The notes under the pieces: generated by a model | Database searches by the model: none | What the model was told of the DNA's origin: nothing | The model's input: only the letters and a program-made list of their open reading frames with translations | Shown: positions 38,584 through 51,600 of the stretch, piece after piece | How the letters are laid out: each line of letters opens with the position of its first letter | How positions within the stretch are numbered: position 1 is the first letter of the stretch | Assembly (NCBI GenBank): GCA_000787465.1 | Contig: JSYX01000050.1 | Location: 1-64,000, forward strand | DNA length: 64,000 bases | Direction: 5' to 3' | Source of the DNA: Thermomucor indicae-seudaticae | Lineage: Eukaryota > Mucoromycota > Mucoromycetes > Mucorales > Lichtheimiaceae | Program-made: the position numbers and the translations under genes

Positions 38584-40326
38584 TTATGGCGAATCTGGAT
38601 CATTGGTTAGACACCAAGTCTAATGAAATACACAGAAATCAGTAAGAGAGAATGGGAAGAAAAGTAGTCGAATATGGACTTACCATATCATGATCTTCAC
38701 CCGATATCGATTGGTCCCATGCTGAATCATGAACCCCAGTAGTAATAAAGTGTTCATCATGCAAAGCGTCTATCTGCTGCGAAGGTGACGAGCTGTTTAA
38801 TAAGTCTGAGCAGCAATTTGGCGCAGAAGAATTCATGTCCATCATCTCCGTCTCTAGATAGCGAATCATGTTCTCCGTCAGGACGCTATCCTGCTGCTGC
38901 TGCTGTAGAGGAGCGTTGTTATTATCATTAAAGTTTAGTTCAGACGCATCGTTGTCGTCTTCTTTACGCGGGCCAGCTGAGAACCCAGCTATTTTTGCCA
39001 GATTCTTTGCGACCTTGTCTTCAATTCCTGGCCAGCGATTCTTGATGGTCTCGCTGCTGTAAGCCTGGCATAGGAACCAATACTTTTCATAGAATTCGGC
39101 GGACACGGACCAGTTTGCAGCGATAGCAGGATCGCCGCCACGGAAATTGTGTTCAGGGATATAGCGTAAGCAGTCGTCCAGATCAAACAGATGTCGAAAC
39201 AGGATCATGCGATCGCGCATGGCTGCGATAGGCACCAAGTCAATTCTAGGATCATGGGGTATGGTACGCTATATATATCATTGGGATTATTATTCAGCTA
39301 ATGAAGTTTGGGGAGGAGAAAAATAATTTATCCCTCGCTCGGTATAATAATTTACGGTACCTGTAGTACAGTAGGTTCAATCACAAAGGACGCATCAGGG
39401 CCAAGCACAGCACGGACTTTCTGCAGATGGAGACGAAGGCGCATGGTCTGGAACCCAGGAAGGCTGAACGACGGGATGGGTTCTCGTGTCAGCATAATAG
39501 GCCGTGCGCTGAAAAGAGAGGTATCTTTTTCTTGGGTATCTTTATCTTGAGTCTTGTTGTCTTTTTGCTCATGCGTTTGTGTATTCTTGTCTTCTGAGGA
39601 GGCAATGGTTGGACGGCTTTGCGCTGGGCGATTCCAGAGGACACCTCCAATGTGGTGGATCTGAGATCTGTCAGTGTAACACGATTGGGAGACCTTGCCG
39701 TCCAATGGTGTGGGGAAAAATCGATTGCTGTTACTTGATATGGTGTGCACACCATCCGGGGAAACGAGGATCGACGAGGTCGTGACATGATTCCAACGAG
39801 GTTTCTGTTGGCTGTTATTTGGATGCTTGTTGCTGTATCTGGAGAAGACCCGTGTTTTTGGCATTTCGTTTCGTTTGTTGGCTTCTGCATAGGTCAAAGT
39901 GATCTCTGGTGCTACTTTCATTAACTCGTTCAGGTGTTCCGGATCAAGGTAAGGCCGGTGAAAGGGGATGGCTAGCCTGTGTATCAGGCAGAGAAGCTGT
40001 AGCGTGAGGACGGTTCCTTTCAAGTGCCAACATTCGTATTCAAGTGTTCCAAGCGCACTTTTCAGTTCCTCGTTTTCTTTCTTTAGCTCGTCTCGCTCCA
40101 TCAGCAGTCGCTTGCTCGTCTCTTCTAGATTCGCGATGTGTCTTTCTTTGCGTTCTCGAAACGCTCTCTGTGCTGCTCGATTTTGTGCCTTTCGGAGGGC
40201 GGGAGAAGCTGGATTCGGTTTGCGACCAGGTCTCTTCTTGTGTGATGGTGGTGGTGGTGAAGGCAGTGTCGCGTCCGCGTGGTCGGTCGTATTATTAGTT
40301 GGTAAGGTCTCCATGATATTGTACAA
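38584..40326 (-). CDS. bZIP transcription factor with DUF3425 C-terminus
   Basis: Fungal nuclear regulator. Exons 40326-39361, 39268-38684 and 38619-38584 give 528 aa. An N-terminal Pro-rich stretch and KKRPGRKP lead into a Pap1/Yap1-style basic region (NRAAQRAFRERKERHI) and leucine zipper (LEETSKRLLMERDELKKENEEL...). The middle is Ser/Thr/Asn-rich. The C-terminal part has the DUF3425 wording: DPRIDLVPIAAMRDRMILF, DDCLRYI, GGDPAIAANWSVSAEFYEKYWFL. A TATAAATA box on the minus strand (40367-40374) is only about 41-48 bp from the first ATG, so translation may begin at the second Met (40314). Fungal bZIP-DUF3425 factors often act in stress responses; targets here are unknown. Confidence 0.9.
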
Positions 40327-41455
40327 TGTAGCCGTGGAAAAGAAGGCAGCAGAAAAAGATCAGTGGTATTTATACCCGTCCAGGGAAAATAAGGTTGATT
40401 CTTTAACGTCTTCCGTATATGGAATGGATTAAGCTTCTCGCGATGGTGGTGGTTGAAACCCCAGGAATTTCTCTTTCCCGTCCCAACAGATCCTCGATCT
40501 TCCAGTCCGTACTACATACATTGAAAGCAACCATTGGGTCTGACGTTTCTCATGCTCCCGCTTTCAGGTGATGTAGAGTGTCGGTCTCTGGAAGCGGACA
40601 ATCTTTGGTCCCTCATGCAACCCCAAGGCACCGTCCAGATTTTCCCGTGAATGCGGGGTTCGTGAGGGTAGTCTCTCCGAACAGCTGCAAGCTTTGACTC
40701 CTGGTACCTTTACACTGCTTTGCCTAATGAGCTTTAGTCTGTACATTTTGAACAAACGCGTCGTATGTGGTAGAGCTAGTCTAATGTGTGGAAGCAAAAA
40801 ATTACTGGTTTTCTTTTCCCATGCTAGACAAATATATATATCTATCGACATATATGGCACTCTGTCGAGATGCTATTGTAACAATATTTGCTGGGGAATC
40901 TTACAGAAATCCCTGTCAGGCCGTTGGCATAAATTTGAGAATACGGCTGGTATATCGTCTGGCAGAAAGGCGACACCTGGATCAAGTTAGAGGGAACCTC
41001 AGAAAGGGCTTTCTTGCACTGCGTATCTGCTTTCGAGCGACGTTAAAAACCTTATGTGCCCAGTACAAGCATGAAGGTATTCTGGACAACCAGGATAATA
41101 GACACGACGTGCATAACAGAGTTACAAAGCTCAATGTGTCCATGTACAACGATCGGGCAACAACGCTGGTTATCCAGATCATTTGTCTTCAATGGAAGCG
41201 TCTTGTATTCCGTTTATCCAGCCTAGTGAAGAGAAAATGATGGCATCAATCAGAAAGTTCGTCACAGTTGGGGCATGCCGTCACGGATGACGACGGCACC
41301 AGAGGATGTGCTTGGGAAAGAGGATGCCTTTTGTTGCTGAGCAGGCCGAAATTCGGGACCCGCAATGGCTCGCCTGGCTGTAGCGCGATCAATTTTGTTC
41401 CTTTTCTTTTCGTCGAAACTCTTGGTGTCCGGCTTCGATCTTGAACATTGACTTA
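40327..41455. other. Divergent intergenic region, bZIP and CaM-kinase genes
   Basis: 1.1 kb. The left end carries a TATA box (40367-40374, minus) for the bZIP gene. A plus-strand frame at 40788-41240 (150 codons) has no family resemblance, low-complexity basic content and no promoter, so it is not called. The palindromic cluster CCGTCACGGATGACGACGG at 41278-41296 includes TGACG half-sites like those bound by CREB/ATF-type bZIPs. Confidence 0.4.
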
Positions 41456-43056
<1,601 letters not shown>

Positions 43057-43194
43057 TGGACACTCTTGGTGTATTATTTCATGTACAACAAGAAAAAACC
43101 TTGCAATTTTACGAACCCATGTTTCTCTTATAAAATTTGCCTTGCTTCATTGTGTCTTTACTTTCTGCCTCTTTTTTTCTCTATCATTGCGATA

Positions 43195-45126
43195 ATGACT
43201 GTCAGTGCTGCTCTAAAATCGCGGATTCGGCGCCCTCAGTTCTTTGACAAGCTTGTGAAACCTGAAGACACGCTGCAGTATTTCAAGGCTGGACAGTATG
43301 TAGTGTAATTCGTGAGAGGCCTTCCTTTCTCTGACAGGACATTCAGATACCTCGGATGGTCTGGCTTTACGGGTGTTGGCTATCCAAAGATGATTCCTAC
43401 TGCGCTTGCGGACCACGTCGAGCGAAACAATCTGCAAGGAAAGATGAAGTTTAACCTGTTCGTGGGTGCTTCGACGGGTGCTGAAACTGAGGACCGTTGG
43501 GCGGCTCTGGACATGATTGATCGCCGATATCCTCATCAAGTGGGGAAGAACATTAAGAAGGGCATCAATGCTGGACGTATCCGGTTCGCAGACAAGCATC
43601 TGTCCATGTTTCCTCAAGATCTTGTCTATGGTAACAACTTGGTTGGATGTGTGCTGCCACCTGCGTCAAGCGACTCACACACCATGACAGGATATTACAC
43701 CAAGGACAAACCGGATCATGACAAACTCGATATTGTGATTGTTGAGGCGACTGCGATCACGGAGGACGGCGGGATTGTGCCCGGTGCTTCTGTGGGCGCT
43801 ACGCCAGAGCTTTTACAGATGGCCGATAAAATCATTATCGAGGTGAACACCAGTATACCGTCCTTTGAGGGTCTCCATGATATCACCATGTGTCGAAACC
43901 CGCCCAGCCGTCTGCCGTATCTGATCTCGGGCCCAGAGGACAGGATTGGCACGGTATGTCTCTGTCTGCCTGCCTGCCTGGTGCTTTAGACTAACTAACA
44001 AACATCCAAGGCTTCTGTTCCCATCGATCCTGATCGCGTCATTGCTATCGTGGAGAGCAACCGACCGGATAACACAGGTCCCAACGCACCGCCGGACGCC
44101 ACTTCCAAGGCCATTGCAGACCACTTGATAGAGTTCTTGTCACACGAAGTCAAGATGGGTAGATTGCCCGACACTTTGCTTCCTCTCCAGTCTGGCATCG
44201 GAAACATTGCGAATGCCGTTATAGGCGGTCTATCCGCCGGGCCCTTTAAAGATATTACTGTGTACGTAACGGGGACCAAAGAAGAAAGGGGGTGGAAAGA
44301 GCTCACAAAGAATGGGGCGTATAGCTTCACTGAGGTTCTACAGGATACTTTTCTTGACTTTTTCGAGAGTCGCAAGCTAAAGTACGCAAGCGCGACGTCG
44401 ATCCGGTTCTCTCCTGACGGCTTCAAGCGGTTTTACGATAACTGGGAGTACTATCGCGTAAGTTGGGGTGGGGGCCGTCTGAGGAACGAACAGGTTCACA
44501 AACGCCCAAACTTTTTATTAGACAATGTTGGTCCTTCGATCTCAACAAGTCAGTAACTCGCCTGAACTGATCCGCCGTCTGGGCTCGATTGCTATGAACA
44601 CGGTAAGGACACAGAACAAGTCTCGCGCTAAACCATGATGTAATCATGATTCTTTCTTTTTCGTAAGCCTGTTGAAGTCGATATCTACGCACATGCCAAC
44701 TCAACCATGGTATCCGGCTCAGCTATCCTGAATGGCATCGGAGGGTCGGCCGACTTTTTGCGGAACGGCAAATACAGCATCATGCACACGCCTTCGGTGC
44801 GTCCCACCAAGACCGATCCAACTGGCATATCGTGCATCGTTCCGTTTGCAAGCCACGTCGACCAGACGGAGCACGATCTGGACGTGGTGGTCACGGAGCA
44901 AGGCTTGGCGGATGTGCGCGGCCTCTGTCCGCGCGACAGAGCTCGGGTTATCATTGACAAGTGCGCTCATCCAGACTACAAGCCTCAATTACAGGAGTAC
45001 TTTGACTATGCGACCAAAAAGTGCCTGGCTGCTGGTATGGGTCACGAGCCTCATGATCTGGAAAAGTGCTTCAAGATGCACACGAACTTGCTGTCAAAAG
45101 GCACCATGAAGTTGGACTCTTGGTGA
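43195..45126 (+). CDS. ACH1: Acetyl-CoA hydrolase / succinyl-CoA:acetate CoA-transferase
   Basis: Mitochondrial-type CoA transferase that moves CoA between succinyl-CoA and acetate, needed for acetate handling. Exons 43195-43295, 43338-43953, 44011-44261, 44325-44457, 44522-44602 and 44668-45126 give 546 aa (yeast Ach1 526). Landmarks are [51 protein letters not shown] (active-site Glu), [17 protein letters not shown] and DLRGLCP-like [10 protein letters not shown]. The intron at 44262-44324 is 63 nt, stop-free and frame-keeping, so an unspliced reading also stays open but inserts 21 foreign residues right before TEVLQD. The ATG at 43195 matches the family N-terminus; the longer upstream frame does not. 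Confidence 0.94.
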
Positions 45127-45539
45127 TGTTCACATAGACTTTGCGTCTTTAATAGCAAAAATGGCATCACTTGCATTAAAAATGGTCTTTCTTGTTCTCT
45201 TTCAGTCATGCCACGATCTGTCGTGACTCTGATTAGCCACCAGACCTTATTATATATAGTACATGTGTACTTTGGGACTAAAAGTGCCCTTTTCCAGTTA
45301 TGGATCCGTATGGCCTCAAAAGCCATGGTGTCATCCCTGAACTCTAGCATCAATGCCCATGGTTCGAGGCAGCAAACAGAATGGCTGGGTCCACTTTACT
45401 TAATGCAAAGATAATAGACAACCTCCCTTTTTCCAGCGAGTATTCATACATCTGTTTTGGATATCCATGTTGATCTGGCGGCGCATCCATTAGTCAGGAG
45501 ATAAAAAGATAGTACAAATAGCGTCCGCTTTCAGCTGTC
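45127..45539. other. Intergenic, no feature seen
   Basis: 413 bp after the ACH1 stop. No coding frame, RNA gene or repeat could be supported. It should hold the ACH1 terminator and, if the following small ORF is real, its promoter. Confidence 0.4.
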
Positions 45540-45812
45540 ATGACATCAAGTTGCTCAACTACGCCTAGCGTTAGAACGGCCCCTGCCACGGAAACTTCCA
45601 CCCACGGCACCCGCAGCACGTCCCCGGCCTCTCCCACGGCTGTTGCGGAAATGGTGGGATCTACCAGGAACGTCCACAGACATCTCACCAAAAGTCTCCA
45701 AATTCAACTTCTTTTCTTCTTGGTGCTTCTTGCGATAGTCACTGCTGCTAGCGTGATTCCTATTTCAGCAACGAATACGTACGACTTTTGGCCTAAATAT
45801 GAATTACCTTGA
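45540..45812 (+). CDS. Possible 90-aa C-terminally anchored membrane protein
   Basis: ATG-initiated frame with a Ser/Thr/Pro-rich N-terminus (about 55 residues) and one strong hydrophobic helix near the C-terminus (IQLLFFLVLLAIVTAASVI), followed by a short aromatic tail. This could be a tail-anchored or cell-surface protein. Its stop overlaps the SCD6 stop codon by nine bases, tail-to-tail. No family is recognised and no introns are evident. Codon-level evidence is weak, so a chance frame is possible. Confidence 0.4.
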   Translation: MTSSCSTTPSVRTAPATETSTHGTRSTSPASPTAVAEMVGSTRNVHRHLTKSLQIQLLFFLVLLAIVTAASVIPISATNTYDFWPKYELP

Positions 45813-47556
45813 CTTTTTGCCTTCTGCACGTTCTTTCGCTTCGCAAGAAATATCATCGAAAAAGCTCTTGTTCTTGTCGTAATATACAATTGGCTCTTCT
45901 GGGATAATGACTTCATCCTTGAGATCGTTATTGGCTGCGTCTTTCTCTCGCTTGTACATGCTATGCAAGATTTGCTCCTTGTTGAATTTTGCATTGGCAG
46001 ATTCAAAGTCAAAGTCTTGTGATGGCACTGTCCCGTTCACTTGCTGCTGTTTCTTCGGTGGCTTTCTCGTGCTATGCGAACGTTCGTTACTAGCAGTAGT
46101 TGTGGATCGACTATGAGACATTCGTTTTTCTGCCACGATCGTTATTAGCCAAGTGTAGCCAGAAAGAAGACATTAATGTTACTTCCAAACTCACCTTTTC
46201 CGTTCACCGGACGATCCTTTCCGACATTCAGTTCGCTAACGGTTTTGGCTAGCTGCTCAACCGACGACGCGATATCTTCTGCTTTATCTTTACTTGAAGA
46301 CAGCTCGTGATTGGAAGAATTGTTGTTGTTTTCCTTGGAAGGACTGTCCTTAAGATCTGGTTTGGGTGTATTTATATTTTCGGCGGTCTGCTGTGCATGG
46401 AATGCCAGACCAAATAGTCAGAACTACTTTTTTCCGTCGATGTTACATTTCATGTATGCTTACCTTTGGAGACTTCAAAGTATCGTCTGCTGTTACCTGT
46501 CCGTTTGCAACGACTGGCTCAATAGGTGTTGAAGGTACAGGCAAAGAAGTTGTGCTAGGCACTTCATCCAGCACCTGAGGCAAGGTGTCAGATGGTTTAT
46601 TCGGTAAATCAGACGACGCGTGATTGACCGAGGTGTTATTAGGAATTGGAGTAGGAGCCTCCATGGTTGTCGGTAAAGGCGCTGGTTCCGGGTTACGCGT
46701 CGACTCTTCCAAAGAAGTGACAGGCAAGCGGGACGGTGCAGAAGTACCAAGGAATGCTTGGTCGCCGAGCGTTTGCGAGGCCATTGAAGGTGGCGGATAG
46801 TAGCCTGGAAAACCCATCGTCGGCGGCATCAAAGGAGGTTGTTGCTGCTGATATGGATCAAAGCCGTATGGATAGCTCATCACAGGATATGGCATTTGCT
46901 GATGTGGTTGTGTTCCTAGCATTGGCATCATGTTTGGTGGAGGCTGAAACGGGTACCCGACGCCATAGTTTGGAGCTTGCGGATCGCTGTGTGCAACATT
47001 AGTCTAACCGAACTCTGTATGAGAGGGCTTCATTCATACTGGATATGGTTTAGGCACAAATATTTACAGTCAAATACGAAGACGAATAGCGATCATTGGA
47101 GGGAAACGAAGGTGGTGGTACTGCTGCTTGCACAGGTTGTTGTTGTTGTTGTTGTTGTTGTTGCTGGGACGTCCGTGAGACTGAAGGTGGTGCTTCAAAA
47201 ACTTGGAGGTCCTTGACATCCGAACCGCGAAAGACAATATACTTGTACACATTATCTGACGGAGGAATCTCTTCCATGGGATTGCCTCCACGTCTTCCTT
47301 CCGTTCCAAACGATACCACTAGAAAAGAAGACCGAATGAGCTCTTACACCGAGTCTTTCATTCATTGGACATTAGAAAAACATGCCTTGCTCCAAGGCTA
47401 TGGTGGTATTTTGAGGGTCAATGTCATGCAGAATGCCGACATAGCGGATATCGCTTTTCGACACGAGCTGCAAACAAACGTCTCAGCATCAATCCAATCA
47501 GAGGGGTCAAGCGAAATTACCGAAATTTTCGAGCCGATGTAGCTCAGCCCGTTCAT
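45804..47556 (-). CDS. SCD6: LSM14/SCD6-family translational repressor
   Basis: P-body/stress-granule protein that binds eIF4G and decapping factors to repress mRNA translation. Six exons (47556-47521, 47467-47386, 47318-47068, 47003-46464, 46387-46195, 46129-45804) give 475 aa. Order: N-terminal divergent LSm domain ([44 protein letters not shown]); polyQ run from a CAA repeat; a long Pro/Gln/Met-rich linker; FDF motif ([14 protein letters not shown]); FFD box ([13 protein letters not shown]). Intron 2 (47319-47385) must be GC-AG (donor gcatgt): only this splice keeps [15 protein letters not shown]. Intron 3 uses the first of two nearby AG sites (TTAG) to keep [15 protein letters not shown] frame. 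Confidence 0.92.
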
Positions 47557-48630
47557 TGTACGTTGTCCCGCTCGTTATCAATAGTCACTGAGGAAGCTAG
47601 TTATAACGTGGCGCAATCGACAGTTTAAATCTCGTAGAAGCAACCGGGGAGTGCACAGGCAACGAACAGAAGACCTGGTAGGTTTGAGGTTTAGACTCCG
47701 TCGATTGCGTTACTGTAAAAACTGAGTTCAAACAAAGTGATAGAGTTTATTTTTTGACACTTATCATCAATACAGTGTGTACATCGTCTATGCCTTCTGC
47801 TCGTTCTTAGCTTCATGTAACTGATACTAGCTAGCATTGATGCCTGTAGATTTCTTTCAAATACTTATGGAATACTACATATTGATTGCCATGAATTTTG
47901 GCATGGGGCGATTCCTGAGCTCTACCCAGGGATGGTCTTGGACATACTCATAGGTAATTTGTTGCTTCATGATGCCTCAACTTTATCAATCCGCTGGAAT
48001 CCACAATTGCATGGTGGGGTCTTCATCACGGTATGGCCCCACTTCGCAGCAATGTCATAGAAGCAGTACTTACGCGATCTATGGAGTGATTGAATTTGCT
48101 CAATCAGCCAACCGTTGTGAGCTGCGTTTTTGCCCGGTTGGCAAAGTGCGTTCGTTCGATACCGTTCCAGGCCAATATATCGCCGAACTTGCATTGTCTT
48201 CAGGACTTCTTTAAGGCGGCCGGAGGAAGCAGCGACACCGGTGGTGGTTGCAACGCAAGACCTCCTCGCGCTAAAATGGAGGCCATTTCTGGCTCGAGTT
48301 CCTTCTTTGTAGGACCAGGATGCTCCGGTGTTCGAGCGAAGAGTTTGTTCGCTATCCTATACAGTCTTTTACAGCGATCATGTGCGCCTTACATGTCCAA
48401 ATGTCACTTGAAGCTTATCAGAACCCTGAACTATCATGTCATAGCCAATTGAGGAATGTTTTTGAAAGAAATAAAGCTATCTACATGGGACATTTTGCTC
48501 TCCATAATCTCTGCCATGTTGCAATAGCTGCTCTTGTGAAGTGAACAGTATGATTGTGGCTTGTAGGAAAACGGGTCCTCAAGGATTTGCCTTTCTGGGA
48601 TTCGAAAGCGCCCCTACTCTACGCTTGGCC
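47557..48630. other. Divergent intergenic region, SCD6 and RPC2
   Basis: 1.07 kb between divergently transcribed genes. It includes the 105-bp imperfect inverted repeat listed separately. No coding frame is convincing; frames of up to 120 codons (48090-48452) have no family text and are overlapped by others. No TATA box near 48631 could be supported. Confidence 0.4.
47608..47712. repeat. Imperfect inverted repeat, about 26-bp arms
   Basis: The left arm at 47608-47632 (GGCGCAATCGACAG...) is mirrored by the right arm at 47686-47712 (...GTCGATTGCGTTA); the core CGCAATCGAC matches perfectly and the outer parts with a few mismatches and one gap. The 53-bp centre is GC-richer. A tiny MITE, or a decayed tRNA-like relic (TGGCGCAATCG resembles an A box, GGTTTAGACTCC a B box), are alternatives. 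No clean tRNA cloverleaf forms. Confidence 0.5.
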
Positions 48631-51600
48631 ATGGCGAGAACGAAGAAAGTCAAACCCGTCCAAGAACCAAAAAATGCACCGGAAAAAGCGGCTGAACCCA
48701 TAGAAGTGATGGAGGTTGATCAACCTGCGACGAAAGAGGACAATGCTGCACACAAGGAGGCTCCTGCTGCTGCACCACCTGGAACTGAAAAGGACGGGTT
48801 CGAACCTCTTATGCAGACGTATTACGAAGGAAAGCATATTTGTGAACCAGTCAAAGAAATCAAGGTACTTGTTTTTTCCGGTCAGCATTGCATTACGCTC
48901 ACAGTCAACTCATTGGTGTTTTCAGGACAAATGGAAACTGCTACCTGCTTTTCTTAAAGTGAAAGGTCTCGTCAAACAGCACATTGATTCCTTTGACTAC
49001 TTTGTCAATGTCGATTTGCGAAAAATCGTGAAAGCCAACGAACGGGTGACGTCCGATGTTGATCCGAACTTTTACTTAAAGTATGAGACGAACAAAGAAC
49101 ATGTCGGTTTAGTTTGCATTTGTGTTTAACCGGTTGGATAGATATACCGGAATTCGGGTTGGTATGCCGGAACGAATGGATGCCGATGTCGCCAACAGAA
49201 GCTATACACCTCATGAATGTCGTCTTCGCGACTTGACGTACTCGGCTAATATTTACGTGGATGTTGAGTACACGCGTGGCAAGCAAATCGTGAAACGGAA
49301 AAACGTCAACATTGGTCGTCTTCCGATCATGTTGCGGTCCTCGCACTGTGTGTTGCGTGGAAGAACCGAAGCTGAGCTTGCACGCATGAAGGAATGTCCT
49401 TTGGATCCAGGTGCGAAATACGTTCAACGACCGATGATGTGCAGAATGCTTATGATGCATCCGTTGTGTAGGAGGTTATTTTGTCGTGAAGGGAACGGAA
49501 AAGGTTATTCTCGTTCAGGAGCAATTGTCAAAGAACCGTATTATCGTTGAGGTTGACAAGAAAGGGAATGTTGTGGCTAACGTGCAAAGGTACGAAAGAG
49601 ATGGGTTAGGCTCGATGTGGAACGGGTCATTGATTGCGTGGATAGTTCAACACATGAGCGCAAATCCAAAACAGCAATCTATGTGAAGAACGGCAAGATT
49701 TACTTGAAGCACAATTCAATTGCTGAGGATATACCTGTTGTTATTTTTATGAAGGTAATGCGAAGAAATGACCGGGGGAGTTTGAGCCAAGGTTTCTGAG
49801 ATAGGGTTTGGTATAGGCTATGGGTGTACAGTCAGACCGTGAAATTGCGCAACTTGTGTGCGGTCAAGACCACGATCTTCATGATATGTTCGCTATCAAT
49901 ATTGAAGAGGCCGCGAAGATGCGAATTTTCACACAGCTCCAGGCTTTGGAATATATCGGTGCCAAAGTGAAGGTCAACCGGAAAATGGCTACTGTGCGGA
50001 AAACTTATGTAAGTTGCAGCAGAGTTGGTGTATACATATCCGAATGCTTAGAATAAACGTTTCTTTTTTAGGCCGAGGAAGCATTGGAGGTTTTAGCTAC
50101 TGTTATTTTGGCACATATCCCCGTGGAAAACCTGAACTTCCGAGAGAAAAGTATCTATGCTGCGGTCATGATCCGTCGTGTCTTGGTCGCGATGGCAGAC
50201 GAAGTGAACGTGGACGACCGTGACTATGTCGGTAACAAACGTCTTGAATTGTACGTGCCACGTTTGTTGCCTGTAATAGGATGATACTGAGTGAGGCTCG
50301 TGTGTAGGGCTGGTCAATTGCTTTCTTTGCTGTTTGAAGATTTATTCAAGAAATTCAATTCGGACTTGAAGATGAACGCCGATAAAGTGTTGAAGAAGCC
50401 AAACCGAACGCAAGAGTTTGATATATTTAATCAGCTTGTGCTTCATGGAGATCACATCACAAGTGGTTTTGTGCGTGCTATTTCGACAGGTAACTGGGTG
50501 CTGAAGCGTTTCAAGATGGACCGAGCGGGTATCACCCAAGTATTATCTCGTTTATCGTACATTTCTGCGCTCGGTATGATGACGAGAATCACGTCGCAAT
50601 TCGAGAAAACCCGTAAAGTATCTGGTCCTAGAGCTCTGCAGCCATCCCAGTGGGGTATGCTTTGTCCGTCTGATACACCTGAAGGTGAAGCATGTGGTCT
50701 AGTGAAGAATTTGGCGTTGATGACACACATCACAACCGACGACGAGGAAGAGCCTATTCGTAAAATTGCATATGCCTTGGGTGTCGAAGGTATATTGCCG
50801 AACTGAATTAAGCTTGGACCAAAGTAGCTCACTACTAGTATTTTGCCCGGCAGATGTGAACCTTCTTACAGGAGCAGAATTATATCAACCAAATACTTAC
50901 ATTGTATTGCTGAACGGTGTTATACTCGGTGTTACCCGTCGTGCGCAAAAATTTGTTTACGATTTCCGTCGTCTTCGCCGCGCTGGTCGCATATCTGAAT
51001 TCGTCACTGTCTTTGTCAATACCCATCAACGTACTGTGAATCTTTCGTCTGACGGTGGTCGTATTTGTCGACCACTAATCATCGTGGAGAAGGGCAAACC
51101 TAGAGTCACGCAGAAGCATATTGATGTAACTATAGGAATGCATAGCAAGAAACGCGATCTTTAATGATTTGCTGGGTCTTTTGATAGGATCTAATCGCGG
51201 AAAAACTGACATTTGACGACTTTTTAAAGAAAGGTCTTGTGGAATATCTTGATGTCAACGAGGAAAGCGACGCAAACATTGCAACGTACGAACGAGATAT
51301 CATCCCAGAAACGACAACGCATTTGGAAATTGAACCATTTACGATCCTTGGTGCAGTAGCCGGCCTAATTCCTTATCCTCATCATAACCAATCGCCGAGA
51401 AACACGTATGTGAACGTTGAACCCTACAATCCAACAATGTCTGCTAACGCTCCCTCCCTCAGTTACCAATGCGCTATGGGTAAACAAGCTATTGGTGCCA
51501 TCGGTTACAACCAGTTGAACCGTATAGAAACCCTGATTTATCTCATGGTGTATCCTCAGCAACCTATGGTTAAATCCAAGACGATTGAGCTGATTGGTTA

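Noticed and set aside
40788..41240. 150-codon plus-strand open frame
   Set aside because: No family resemblance, no promoter, low-complexity basic content, and competing frames on the other strand; treated as chance.
43066..43194. Upstream extension of the ACH1 first exon from an earlier ATG
   Set aside because: The added residues are hydrophobic/low-complexity leader text without homology to the family; the ATG at 43195 gives the expected N-terminus.
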